The position numbers and the translations under genes were made by a program. From JBBSIN01 sp038232055 (lineage in GTDB: Bacteria > Actinomycetota > Actinomycetes > JADGOV01): DNA of 46,731 nucleotides. The notes beneath the pieces are model-generated. The model saw only the letters and a program-made list of their open reading frames with translations, was not told where the DNA came from and made no database searches. The stretch spans positions 1-46,731 of the forward strand of contig JBBSIN010000011.1 in NCBI GenBank assembly GCA_038232055.1, written 5' to 3'. Positions within the stretch are counted from its first letter, which is position 1, and every line of letters starts with the position of its first letter. Below are positions 1 through 9,366 of the stretch, in pieces.

Positions 1-339
1 ACGAACTCGCCTGGGTGCCGCTATCAGCACCATCCCCCCACGCAAAGTCATAGCTCAGCGGTGCACACCCGGTCGAACCTGACGCGTCAGCCGTGACCGT
101 CAAAGTGGCCGGGCCCTCCTGCGGCTCCACCACAAGTTGGGCTGTGGCCGGCTCCGTGCACGGCTTCGGAGTCACCAGCACTTTCTTGGTGTCCGTAGCG
201 GTGTTGCCGGCGCTATCCGTCACCGTCAATGTCACCGCGTATGGATCCGCGGCAGCCATGTCGTACGCGTGCGTCGCCGACGAACTCGCCTGGGTGCCGC
301 TATCAGCACCATCCCCCCACGCAAAGTCATAGCTCAGCG
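1..339 (-). repeat. 279-nt direct repeat encoding tandem PKD domains
   Basis: Bases 1-60 and 280-339 are identical over 60 nt, an offset of 279 nt or 93 codons. Translated on the minus strand each copy gives a PKD-domain segment with the WGDG core. The array continues past the left edge. Near-identity of the copies suggests recent duplication or gene conversion between domain repeats. Confidence 0.85.
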
Positions 340-2366
340 CTGCACAGCCGGTGGAACCGGACGCGCTTGCGGAAATCGACATTCCGGCGACGGCCGTTGA
401 GGGCACCGTCAGGTGTGCCGTTGCTGCACGCGCTTCTGAGCACGGCGGCTTCGGCGGGAGCGTCCCTGATGTGGAGGCAGACCGCGAGCTGGCGTTGCTA
501 TAGGTGGCGCCAACGGTGATCCGAACGGTCTGGCCCGCCGGCAGGCCAGACACAGCTGTGCGAGTCGCTGTGGCACCGATGGTGGCGGCCTCCGGGCGAA
601 ACCGTGTACCCGGTCAGGTGGCAAGGTCCCGAGAAGGCCGCCCTAGCCCAAGATATTGAGGCGAGCGTGGAATTGAGCGCTCTTCCGGTGAGCCGGTTCG
701 GCGGCGCGGGCAGGCAGGGCGGCGGCGGGAGGCTAGCCATCGGGACCACGTCGTTGGATGCCGCTTGGAGGGGGCCGCTCGGCCGTTTCTGTAGGTCCCG
801 CTGACCGTAAGCGTGTGCGGCGGGCCGCCGACCTGTAGTAGCAGCTCAGGTTGGCTCGGCTTGAGCGAGGTCACCAAATGTGGCTGGGCGAGATGATTCG
901 TGCTCCGGATAGCCCCTACTTCGCGTAACTGATCGGCAGCCCAGGCCTGCAAACGCTCGTACGTCAGTTGTCCCGCGCCTACCTGTGCGTCATAGGCCAA
1001 CGACCACGACTCTCCCGCTGCCCCTGTGACCTGATAGCGAACGACGTGCTGGTTGGCCAACACAGCCGTGGGCTGCGGGTGAAACGAACGTCCGACAGCG
1101 AGCGAACCATCTCGCGGGGGATCAATTCGTTGATCTCGGTCCGAGCAGGTTTCGATGCAACGACGCGAAGTACGGCGTGGAGATGGGTTGCGTCCGCTCC
1201 ACTCAGTGTCCAAGTGCGGAACACCCTGAGTCCGCCGAGTTGGTAGGACTCGGCGGCGAAGGGAAGGACAACGAGACCGTGCCGTCCCGACGACCGCATC
1301 ACGTCGTTCCGAACAGTTACCACAGCGATGGGCGCCGTGAGGGCGAGGAGGCCAGCGATCCAAGCGAGCCACCACCCGCGCCGTCGGACACGTGGTGGAA
1401 ATCGCGACAAGGGGCGGTCCGGCCGTACGGAAGGCGACCCTCGCGAAAGGCTTGATTCCATCGCGGAATCCGTCCTCACCGAACCACCAAGTGCCCGCCT
1501 TCCACGCTCGGTGGGGGTGATGGGGTCAGCCTCCTGCCCCAATGCACGCAAGTCCTCGATCATGTCTAGGCAGCTGGCGTACCGGTCCTCAGGGGCCTTT
1601 GCCATGGCGACGGATATAACGTCATCGACACGGCTGGGGAGGTCGGGCCGCAGCGAAGACGTGCTGGGCGCTGGCTGAGACAGGTGGGCGTACAACACCG
1701 CCGCGTCGTTATCACGCTAAACAGTAAGTGCATGAAACAGGACACATCCCAGCGCGTACAGGTCCGTGCGCCCGTCGACGCGCTGCCGGGCGATCTGCTC
1801 AGGCGCTATGTAATCTATCGTCCCGATAAAATGGCCTGCGGTCGTCAAGTCGCTCTGCGAGTCGGAGCGCTTCGTGAGCCCGAAGTCCGTCAAGTACACG
1901 TGAGGCGAACCGTCTGATCTCGCCCCGGGAGCCAACAGGACGTTACCCGGTTTGACGTCCCTCTGTACCAGACCCCGGGCGTGTGCGGCGTCGAGCGCGC
2001 TGGCCAGCTGCTGGAACAGCTCCGTGGCGCGACTGAGATCCAGTGGTCCTTCGTGCTCCAATAGCCGCCGCAAGTCCGGTCCATCGACGTAGCGCATTGC
2101 GATGTACATCAGGCCGTCGACCTTCGCAGCCTCGTATATCGGAATAATGTTCGGGTGCGCAATGGAAGCCGCGAGCTGACATTCGCGCATGAATCGCCGC
2201 TGAAAGTTTTCGCTCTGCGCGAGTCCGGGGCGAGGAGCTTGAGGGCGACCCGCCGACCAAGTCGGACGTGCTGGGCGCGGTAGACAACTGCCATCCCACC
2301 CCTGGCCACGAAGGATTCGATGCGGTAGCCGGCAACTTCGTCGCCGGGCGCGAGGTTGATCCGCAT
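1..2366 (-). pseudogene. Decayed transmembrane Ser/Thr protein kinase with FnIII and PKD domains (partial, runs off left edge)
   Basis: Read on the minus strand from ATG 2366, the remains spell a PknB-like kinase: glycine loop (ARGGMAVVY), VALK lysine, catalytic loop QRDVKPGN (Gln replaces the usual His), DFG, APE, then a transmembrane helix (about 1322-1390) and an extracellular part with an FnIII-like domain and at least two PKD domains (WGDG and TLTVTD motifs). No single frame carries it. I see a frameshift near 2224-2232, an in-frame TAG at 1717-1719 where the family has a few more residues before RDNDAAVLYAH, a frameshift at about 1092-1105, another at about 770-800 and another at about 583-592. 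The PKD frame then stays open to the window edge. Neighbouring genes show no such damage, which favours a true pseudogene over poor sequence. The intact protein would have been a surface-sensing kinase. Confidence 0.85.
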
Positions 2367-2698
2367 AGGTACCCCCCCAGCTCCTGCCCCCGTCGCGCGG
2401 TCGCCTTGATCGGCGCGGTCCTGCCGCGCCCAAGCTAACCCGTTCCGCCCTGGACTGGCCGACTATGGTCCCGCTGGTGCCGTCGGAAAGCCACGGTGCC
2501 CCATCGATCCGCCGGAGCTAGTCGGTCGACGTGCCGACCGAGGTGGGCCGGCGCGTGAAGTGAGGCGGCTCAAGCTCGGACCGTAGCGTGGCTCCATGCC
2601 GTGCCCACGCCGGAGCTGCTCCGGTTCCCGCGCAGTGGCAGCTGATCCGCGGTGACAGCCGGCCTGCAGCGGCGGCTGACCCACGGCGACGGCTGAGG
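2367..2698. other. Intergenic region, no gene recognised
   Basis: Lies between the divergent kinase remnant and ybaK. I see no convincing coding sequence, RNA or repeat. An in-frame upstream start for ybaK exists at 2588, but the extra residues resemble nothing in that family. Confidence 0.5.
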
Positions 2699-3187
2699 GT
2701 GGCGGCGACAGGCACCCCGGCGGTGGCGGCGGTGCGTCGCGCGGGCGTCACTTTCCGGTTGCACGAGTACGTGCACCGCACGGGCACGAGGTCGTACGGC
2801 GACGAGGCCGCCGCCGCGCTCGAGGCAGCGCTCGGCATCCCGGCCGGCCGAGTGTTCAAGACCCTGGTCGTCACCTGCGACGGCCGACTCGCGGTCGGCG
2901 TCCTCCCCGTCGACCGGACCCTCGACCTGGGAGCCATGGCCGCCGCGCTCGGCAGCAAACGCGCGGTGATGGCCGACGTGCGCGACGCCGAACGCTCGAC
3001 CGGCTACCCGGTCGGCGGCATCAGCCCGCTGGGCCAACGCCGCCGGCTGCCGCTCGTCGTCGACGGGTCGGCAATGGGCTGGGACACCATCTTCGTCAGC
3101 GCGGGCCGTCGCGGCCTGGAGATCGAGCTGCGCCCCGCGGACCTGCTCGCGCTCACCGCCGGTCGGACGGCGGCCGTCGCTCGATGA
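2699..3187 (+). CDS. ybaK: YbaK/EbsC-family aminoacyl-tRNA deacylase
   Basis: About 162 aa, matching the family's usual 150-165. YbaK enzymes hydrolyse mischarged Cys-tRNA(Pro) made by prolyl-tRNA synthetase. Family landmarks seen in order are TPAV near the N-terminus, HEY, the lysine-containing VFKTLV stretch, GSKRA, and the GGISPLGQRR loop followed by the late FVSAGRRGLEIEL strand. I chose GTG 2699 because the homologous part begins a few codons later; an open frame reaches back to 2588 without recognisable similarity, and neither start has a strong ribosome binding site. The 3' end overlaps the convergent amidohydrolase gene by 35 nt. The substrate could be another tRNA, since close relatives (ProX, EbsC) differ. 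Confidence 0.85.
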   Translation: MAATGTPAVAAVRRAGVTFRLHEYVHRTGTRSYGDEAAAALEAALGIPAGRVFKTLVVTCDGRLAVGVLPVDRTLDLGAMAAALGSKRAVMADVRDAERSTGYPVGGISPLGQRRRLPLVVDGSAMGWDTIFVSAGRRGLEIELRPADLLALTAGRTAAVAR

Positions 3188-4178
3188 TGCGCCGCCCGGC
3201 GACGACAACGACCGGCCGGCGCCACGCCGTCGGGTCCTCGACGGGGTCGCTGTCGAGCCCGACCAGGGCTGCCGCACGGCCGGCCTCGACCGGTCGCGTC
3301 GCCGCCCGCAGGGCACCCTCGCGGCCGAGCCCGGCGGCGGCGAGCCGCTCCAGCTCGCGCGGCTCGGCTCCGGTACGCGTTCCGCTGTTGCCCAGGTCGG
3401 TGCCGTAGACCAGCGGCACGCCCGCGGCCACCAGGGCAGCCGCGTTGCTGGTGACCGCCGAGCCCGAGTAGGTCGTCAAAGTCTCGATTGTCGACACGAC
3501 GTGCAGACTCCCGGCCGCGATCCGATCGACGAGCTCGGCCGGCAGCGGCTCGACCGGGGTGTGGGCGAACTCGTCGACCCCCGCGTCGAGCGCCCGCTCG
3601 ACCATGGCGACGGTGAGCGCATGGGCGGTGACAGATAGTCCTTGAGCGTGGGCCGCGGCGACGACCGCGGCGGCCACCTCCAAGTCGGGCACCGGCTGGC
3701 CGCCGGCCGGTTCGAGGGCGAGCTTGACCACGTCGACCCCCTTGTCGGCGATGGCACGCACCGCGGCCGCCGCTTCGTCGGGCGAGGACACGAACCAGGC
3801 GAACCCCGCGGCCCCCCAGCCGTTCGAGGGGTAGCCGCCTGGCGCGGTGAACACCGGCCCGGCGACCTGCACGGTCTCGCTGCGCCAGCGAAGCGCGCGA
3901 TCAAGTGGGGCGCCGAGGTCGCGAACGGCGACAACTCCGCCGGCCAGCATCTCGTCGTAGTCGCCGAAGGACAGGTGTACGTGTGCGTCGACGAGTGCGG
4001 GACCCACCCATGTCGCGCCGACGACCAGCGGAACACCAACAGTCGGCAGGTTCGAGGCGGCACCCGCGTACGCCACGCGTCCGATCTCGTCCACCAGGAC
4101 GGCGCCGTCGTCGTACGCCGGACGGCCACCACCCGGCCACAGCCGCCCGCGCAGCACGGTCGGCGCTTGTTGCGGCAT
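3153..4178 (-). CDS. Metal-dependent amidohydrolase (imidazolonepropionase-like)
   Basis: 341 aa. All canonical amidohydrolase-superfamily ligands can be placed: H66-x-H68 in DAHVH, K152 in VVKLAL (candidate carbamylated lysine), H186 in VTAHA, H206 in EFAHT and D261 in YGTD. The N-terminal and C-terminal beta strands (VLRGRLWPGGG and VVVVAGRRIIERR) form the usual composite sandwich. Start ATG 4178 precedes the first strand; the open frame upstream overlaps the DUF6308-like gene and is not family-like. The substrate cannot be read from sequence; relatives hydrolyse cyclic amides or dipeptides. It lies 38 nt downstream of the DUF6308-like pair and may be co-transcribed with them. Confidence 0.8.
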   Translation of the reverse strand: MPQQAPTVLRGRLWPGGGRPAYDDGAVLVDEIGRVAYAGAASNLPTVGVPLVVGATWVGPALVDAHVHLSFGDYDEMLAGGVVAVRDLGAPLDRALRWRSETVQVAGPVFTAPGGYPSNGWGAAGFAWFVSSPDEAAAAVRAIADKGVDVVKLALEPAGGQPVPDLEVAAAVVAAAHAQGLSVTAHALTVAMVERALDAGVDEFAHTPVEPLPAELVDRIAAGSLHVVSTIETLTTYSGSAVTSNAAALVAAGVPLVYGTDLGNSGTRTGAEPRELERLAAAGLGREGALRAATRPVEAGRAAALVGLDSDPVEDPTAWRRPVVVVAGRRIIERRPPSDRR

Positions 4179-4216
4179 GGCCGGGATCCCTCGCCCCGCT
4201 CCGACGGCGCCGGCCG

Positions 4217-4873
4217 TCACGCCTCGGCGGCCTGGCTCATCCACACCACGATGTCGAGCGCGCGCAGCGGGGTCAGGACCGGACCATCGGCCGGCGCCAG
4301 CGCGGTCAGCTCGGCGAAGGACTCGCTGTTGGCACGGAGGTCCTCCCGCATGGCCCGGGTGAGCTGACGGAGGTAGTCCTCCCAGGAGTGCTCGCCGCGC
4401 CGGACGAGCACGCACCCTTCGTCCCGGTAGAAGGTGAACACCCGCGAGTCCCAGATCGGGATGAGCGCCGGCCGTTTGCGGTGCAGCACCTTCGCGACCA
4501 GCGAACCCTTTACGTCGGTCGTGTCGACGTGCTCCAGGTCGAGCACGCTCCACAGCGCCGCCACGGCATCGCAGTCGTCGTCACTGGCGTCGGCGAGGTC
4601 GCCAACGTCAGGTACGGCGGCCAGCGCGTCCTGCAGCGGTGCCTGCAAGCCGACGAGGCCCGCCATTGTGTCGACGTCGACCGGCGCGCCGACCAGCGAG
4701 GGTGCGAGAAAGTCACCTGTGACGAGGACGTCGGGGCGGCCGTTCGTGACGAGGCCGTCGTAGAAGGGCCAGGAGAAGCGGGAGCGACGTGGCCGGGCCG
4801 CGTCGAGGTAGTCCTCGACCAGACTCGTCGGGTCGAAGACCTCGCGGGTGCCCTTGGCGAGGAGCAGGGTCAT
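4217..4873 (-). CDS. DUF6308-like protein, copy A
   Basis: 218 aa, function unknown. The most conserved-looking block is VAKVLHRKRPALIPIWDS at about residues 124-141, followed by an aromatic-rich segment (FTFYRDE) and a terminal LRALDIVVWM helix. These features recall the actinobacterial DUF6308 family as I remember it. The N-terminal half has a YDGLVTNG motif and a DFLAPSLVGAPV motif, both also present in the neighbouring copy B. No signal peptide, membrane segment or metal cluster is evident, so it is probably cytosolic. It starts 34 nt after copy B ends, suggesting one transcript. The Lys/Arg-rich block with a following Asp recalls helix-hairpin-helix glycosylases, but that is speculation. 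Confidence 0.65.
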   Translation of the reverse strand: MTLLLAKGTREVFDPTSLVEDYLDAARPRRSRFSWPFYDGLVTNGRPDVLVTGDFLAPSLVGAPVDVDTMAGLVGLQAPLQDALAAVPDVGDLADASDDDCDAVAALWSVLDLEHVDTTDVKGSLVAKVLHRKRPALIPIWDSRVFTFYRDEGCVLVRRGEHSWEDYLRQLTRAMREDLRANSESFAELTALAPADGPVLTPLRALDIVVWMSQAAEA

Positions 4874-4907
4874 GGCGGACTCACGGTGTCATCCCATCAC
4901 GGGCGCC

Positions 4908-5531
4908 CTATAGCCACTCCGACTCCGTCCGCCAGACCAGGATGTCGAGCAACCGCAGTCGCGACAGCTGCGCGCCGGCGTTCCGCGCGACCGCCACGAG
5001 AGCATCGAACGCGGCCGACTCGTGCTGCAGGTCGGACCGCATCGCCGTGCACAGCTGGCGCATGAACTCCACCCAGCTGCGGTGCTCCAGCCGCAGGATC
5101 GCCGTCCGCGTGTAGGCCTCGAAGATCACGGAGTCGTAGAGCGGCACGAGGTCGGGCCGCTTGCGATGCAAGACCTTCGCGACGATCGTCCCTCGTACGC
5201 CGCTGCGTCGGTCACGGTCGTCGTCGAGCACGTCGAAGAGCCGCGACACCTGATCGAGGACGTCGTCGCCGGCCTCGGATAAAGCCACCGGGGGCAGATC
5301 CGCGACGCGTCGCAGCTGCGGCAGCATCGCCCGCAACACGCTGAACCGGGTCCGGTCGACCGGCGCGTTGAGCAACGCCGGCGCCAGTAGGTCGCCGTCC
5401 ACCACCTCCGCCGTGCCGTTGGTGACCAGCCGGTCGTACGCCGGGTAGGCGTAGTCGTTGCGCGGATCGACGTAGTCGCGCACCAGTTCGGCCGGATCCG
5501 CGACCTCAACAGCTCCGGCGCAGAGCAGCAT
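4908..5531 (-). CDS. DUF6308-like protein, copy B
   Basis: 207 aa, a paralog of copy A. Shared motifs occur in the same order: YDRLVTNG, DLLAPALLNAPV, VAKVLHRKRPDLVPLYDS and LRLLDILVWR. By eye about a third of aligned positions match, so the duplication is old. Start ATG 5531 lies 10 nt beyond the dnaE stop, and reading further upstream enters dnaE in a different, non-homologous frame. The tight spacing to dnaE argues for expression from the dnaE transcript. Function is unknown; conservation of the basic HRKRP block and the following Asp in both copies suggests that it is the working site. Confidence 0.65.
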   Translation of the reverse strand: MLLCAGAVEVADPAELVRDYVDPRNDYAYPAYDRLVTNGTAEVVDGDLLAPALLNAPVDRTRFSVLRAMLPQLRRVADLPPVALSEAGDDVLDQVSRLFDVLDDDRDRRSGVRGTIVAKVLHRKRPDLVPLYDSVIFEAYTRTAILRLEHRSWVEFMRQLCTAMRSDLQHESAAFDALVAVARNAGAQLSRLRLLDILVWRTESEWL

Positions 5532-5541
5532 CCGCGGGACG

Positions 5542-8500
5542 TCACCCACCGGCCACCGCCCCGGACGCCGACGTGAGAGCGGCCGGCCCGAGCAGCGCCT
5601 TGAGGTCACCCATCAGGGCGGGAGTCGCGGCCACCCGGAGCCGTTCGTCGAGCCGCAGTCGGGTCGTGCGGCTCCCGGACTGCAGCGCGAGCTGCACCTC
5701 GGTCGTGCCGGGGTGGGTGGCGAGCACCTCGCGAAGGCGGTCGACCACCGGAGGCGTGCAGCGCGCGGCCGGCATCGAGATCACCACGGGCCCTCGCGGG
5801 ACGGCGCCGAGGTCAGGCAGCGAGAGCTCCATCGCGACCAGCTTCGGCACGTCGTCGCGGCGATCGACCCGCGCCTTGACGCACACCAAGGCGTCCTCGG
5901 CAAGCAGCGTGGCGTACTGCGAGTAGGTCGCCGGGAAGAACATCACCTCGACCTGCGCCTCCAGGTCCTCCAGGACGGCGGCGGCCCAGGCGTTGCCCTG
6001 CTTGGTCACTCGGCGCGTGATGCTGGAGAGGATGCCACCGACCGTCACCACCGACCCGTCGCCGACGGCCTCGTCGAAAAGCCGGGCGCACGGCGTGTCG
6101 GCCGCCGCCGCCAGCACGTGCTCGACCCCGAAGAGCGGGTGGTCGGAGACGTAGAGGCCGAGCATCTCCCGCTCGAAGGCCAGCAGGTCGCGCTTGTCCC
6201 ACTCGCCGGCCGGTACGACGACGTCGAAGACGCCGGCGCCGCTCGGACCGGCGCCGGCTGCCCCATCCTGCTGGCCGGCACCGGAGCTGAAAAGGTCGAA
6301 CTGCCCCACCGCCTCGGCCCGCTTGGTGTCCATGCAGCAGTCGATCGCTTCGGCGTACACCTGCAACAACCCGCGACGCGAGTGCCCCAGCGAGTCGAAG
6401 GCACCCGCTTTGATCAATGACTCCACGACCCGCTTGTTGCAGACTGCCGACTCGACCTTGCGGATGAAGTCGGCGAAGCCGGCGAAGCGACCCTTTCCCT
6501 TCCGGGTGGCGAGGATCGAGGCGACGACGTTCTCCCCGACGTTGCGGATCGCCGAGAGACCGAACCGAACATCGGTGCCGCGGGGGGTGAAGTCGCTCTC
6601 CGACTCGTTGACGTCCGGCGGCAGCACCTTGATGCCCATCTTGCGGCATTCACCTAGGTAGACCGCGCTCTTGTCCTTGTCGTCCTTGATGGAGCTGAGT
6701 AGCGCCGCCATGTACTCGGCCGGGTATCGCGCCTTGAGGTAGGCCGTCCAGTAGGACACGACGCCGTACCCCGCGGAGTGTGCCTTGTTGAATGCGTAGT
6801 CGGCGAAGGGAACGAGCTGCTCGAACAGCGCGTCGGCCAGCTGCTGTGAATAGCCCTTGGCCAGCATGCCATCGAGAAACGGCACCTTTTCCTTGTCGAG
6901 GATCTCCCGCTTCTTCTTGCTCATCGCCCGGCGCAGCATGTCGGCTTGCCCGAGGGTATAGCCGGCGAGCTGCTGGGCGATCGTCATGACCTGTTCCTGG
7001 TAGACGATCACGCCGTAGGTGTCACCGAGGATCGGCTCGAGGTCGGGATGCAGGTAGGTGACCTGGCGCCGGCCGTGCTTGCGCTCGACGTAGTCGATGT
7101 GGGCTCCGGCGCCCATCGGCCCTGGCCGATAGAGGGCGATGAGCGCCGAGATGTCCGCGAAGTTGCTCGGCTGCAGAGAGCGCATAAGCGAGCGCATCGG
7201 CCCACCCTCGAGTTGGAAGACCCCAATCGACTCGCCCCGACACAGCAACGCATAGGCGTCGGGGTCGTCGAGGCCGAGGTCCTCAAGGACGACTCGCTCG
7301 CCACGATTGACCTCGATGTGGCGCAGACAGTCGTCGAGGACCGTGAGGTTGCGCAGCCCGAGGAAGTCCATCTTCAGCAGCCCGAGCGTCTCGCACGTGC
7401 CCATCTCGAACTGCGTGATGATCGACCCGTCGGCGTCGCGGCGCCACACCGGGATGTGGTCGGTGAGCGGGTCGCGACAGATCACCACGCCGGCAGCGTG
7501 CACACCCGCCTGGCGCTTGAGGCCCTCCAGGCCGCGCGCCGTCTCGAGGACCGTCTTGGCGTCCGGGTCGCCGTCGTAGGCCGCTCGCAGCTCGGCCGCT
7601 TCGCCGTAACGGCCGGCCTTCGGGTCGAAGCAGTCGGCGAGCGAGACGTCACGGCCCATAACGTTGGGCGGCATCAGTTTGGACAGCCGGTCACCGACGG
7701 CGTAGGGCTGGCCGAGCACCCGCGCCGAGTCGCGGATCGCCTGCTTGCCCTTGATCGTGCCGAAGGTGACGATCTGCGCGACCCGATCCTCGCCGTAGCG
7801 CTCGGTCGCGTAGCGGATCATGTCGCCGCGCCGGCGCTCGTCGAAGTCCATGTCGATGTCGGGCATCGAGATTCGCTCGGGGTTGAGGAAGCGCTCGAAG
7901 ATCAATCCGTGGTCCAGCGGGTCGAGCTCAGTGATGCCGAGGCAGTACGAAACCGTGCACCCGGCCGCGCTGCCCCGGCCGGGACCGACCCGAATGCCGT
8001 TCTGGCGCGCGTGGCGGACGAGATCGGCCACGATGAGGAAGTACGCCGGAAACCCCATCTGCAGGATGACGTCGATCTCGAACTCGACCTGCCGGCGCTT
8101 CTCCTCCGCCGGTGCGTCGCCCCACCGTCGCGCCATACCGGCGCAGACCGCCTTGCGGAACCACGACTCCTCGGTCTCGCCATCGGGCACCGGAAACCGG
8201 GGCAGCAGCCGCTGGTCATCGGCGATCGTTACGTCGCAGCGCTCGGCGATGACCAGCGTGTTGTCGCAGGCCTCCGGCACCTCCCGCCACAGCTCTCGCA
8301 TCTGTGTCGGTGACTTGAGATAAAACTCCTCCGTATCGAGACGGAACCGGTTCGGATCGGCCAGCGTCGCGCCGGTCTGCACGCAGAGCAGCACCTCCTG
8401 GGCGGTCGAGTCCTCCCGCCTGGTGTAGTGCAGGTCATTGGTCGCGACCATCGGCAGCTTCAGCTCTCGGGCTAACTCGACCAGCTGTCGCTGAGTCCGT

Positions 8501-9069
8501 CGCTCGATCTCGAGACCGTGGTCCATCAACTCGACGTAGAAGTTGCCATCGCCGAAGATGTCGCGGTAGTCGACGAGCGCCTGTCGGGCGGCGTCCGGGC
8601 GGCCCTGCTGCAGCAGGCGGTTGACCTCCCCAGAAGGGCAACCGGAGGTGGCGATCAGGCCGTCGGCGTACCGGGCGAGCAGCTCCCGGTCCATCCGGGG
8701 CTTGTAGTAGTAGCCCTCCAAGCTCGCCAGGCTGGCCAGCTTGACCAGGTTGCGCCAGCCCTGGTCGCTCGACGCCAGGATTGTCATGTGGAAGTACTTC
8801 TCGCCGCGCGTATCCGGCCCGCCGCCACTGCTCCGGTCGAAGCGGGAGCCCGGGGCGAGATAGGCCTCGATGCCGAGGATCGGCTTGACCCCGGTGGCCC
8901 GGCCGGTCCGGTAGACGTCGTACGCGCCGTAGAGGTTGCCGTGGTCGGTCACCGCCAGGGCGGGCATCTCCATCCGGGCGGCCTCGGCGAAGAGGTCCTT
9001 GACTCGAGCCGCCCCGTCGAGCATGGAGTACTCGCTGTGCGCGTGCAGGTGCACGAACGAGTCGCCCAT
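5542..9069 (-). CDS. dnaE: DNA polymerase III alpha subunit (replicative DnaE1)
   Basis: 1175 aa, normal for replicative DnaE. The PHP domain opens the protein (HLHAHSEYS at residues 7-15, VTDHGN shortly after, ATNDLHYT near 209). The polymerase core has GPGRGSAAG at 362-370 and the catalytic PDIDMDF at 403-409. Later come the fingers, helix-hairpin-helix region and an OB-fold (VVTVGGILSSI), and a short C-terminal domain. Start ATG 9069 is preceded by GGGAGG at a good distance; an in-frame ATG at 9174 lacks family similarity. It synthesises both strands at the fork together with the beta clamp. No intein or frameshift was seen. It is the first gene of a probable minus-strand run into the DUF6308-like pair. 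Confidence 0.97.
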   Translation of the reverse strand: MGDSFVHLHAHSEYSMLDGAARVKDLFAEAARMEMPALAVTDHGNLYGAYDVYRTGRATGVKPILGIEAYLAPGSRFDRSSGGGPDTRGEKYFHMTILASSDQGWRNLVKLASLASLEGYYYKPRMDRELLARYADGLIATSGCPSGEVNRLLQQGRPDAARQALVDYRDIFGDGNFYVELMDHGLEIERRTQRQLVELARELKLPMVATNDLHYTRREDSTAQEVLLCVQTGATLADPNRFRLDTEEFYLKSPTQMRELWREVPEACDNTLVIAERCDVTIADDQRLLPRFPVPDGETEESWFRKAVCAGMARRWGDAPAEEKRRQVEFEIDVILQMGFPAYFLIVADLVRHARQNGIRVGPGRGSAAGCTVSYCLGITELDPLDHGLIFERFLNPERISMPDIDMDFDERRRGDMIRYATERYGEDRVAQIVTFGTIKGKQAIRDSARVLGQPYAVGDRLSKLMPPNVMGRDVSLADCFDPKAGRYGEAAELRAAYDGDPDAKTVLETARGLEGLKRQAGVHAAGVVICRDPLTDHIPVWRRDADGSIITQFEMGTCETLGLLKMDFLGLRNLTVLDDCLRHIEVNRGERVVLEDLGLDDPDAYALLCRGESIGVFQLEGGPMRSLMRSLQPSNFADISALIALYRPGPMGAGAHIDYVERKHGRRQVTYLHPDLEPILGDTYGVIVYQEQVMTIAQQLAGYTLGQADMLRRAMSKKKREILDKEKVPFLDGMLAKGYSQQLADALFEQLVPFADYAFNKAHSAGYGVVSYWTAYLKARYPAEYMAALLSSIKDDKDKSAVYLGECRKMGIKVLPPDVNESESDFTPRGTDVRFGLSAIRNVGENVVASILATRKGKGRFAGFADFIRKVESAVCNKRVVESLIKAGAFDSLGHSRRGLLQVYAEAIDCCMDTKRAEAVGQFDLFSSGAGQQDGAAGAGPSGAGVFDVVVPAGEWDKRDLLAFEREMLGLYVSDHPLFGVEHVLAAAADTPCARLFDEAVGDGSVVTVGGILSSITRRVTKQGNAWAAAVLEDLEAQVEVMFFPATYSQYATLLAEDALVCVKARVDRRDDVPKLVAMELSLPDLGAVPRGPVVISMPAARCTPPVVDRLREVLATHPGTTEVQLALQSGSRTTRLRLDERLRVAATPALMGDLKALLGPAALTSASGAVAGG

Positions 9070-9366
9070 GCCGGGAAGCCTCCCTTCGTCGTACGCCTCG
9101 GAGCCGGCGCCGGCGCGGGGGAAGCGCGCTGGGCTGGTGCGGCGGCGCGGTGCGGCTGTCGAGAACAGCCGCAACGCCGCAGGAACGGTTCTAACACGGG
9201 CGACCGACAGTTTCGCGCCGGTGGGGTGGCGCAGCGCGCGGCGGCGTGTCGCGGGCAGCCCTCGGAGCGCGCTCAGGAGCAGCGGTTGATGTAGCCGCGG
9301 GCGCGGAAGAGCCGGAGCACCCGTACGAGCGCCCGAGGACGAGGGCGCCCGAGACGAGCGTCGAAT

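Noticed and set aside
1..600. Plus-strand short frames at the left edge
   Set aside because: They lie opposite the PKD-coding remnant and resemble no family.
6946..8313. Long plus-strand open frame opposite dnaE
   Set aside because: High-GC antisense shadow; composition and content mirror dnaE, and no domain is seen. The same holds for 3905-5065, 8518-9294 and 27592-28812.
9329..9348. Stem GCGCCC/GGGCGC as terminator
   Set aside because: Only 6 bp with an 8-nt loop and no T-tract, and such stems are common by chance at this GC content.
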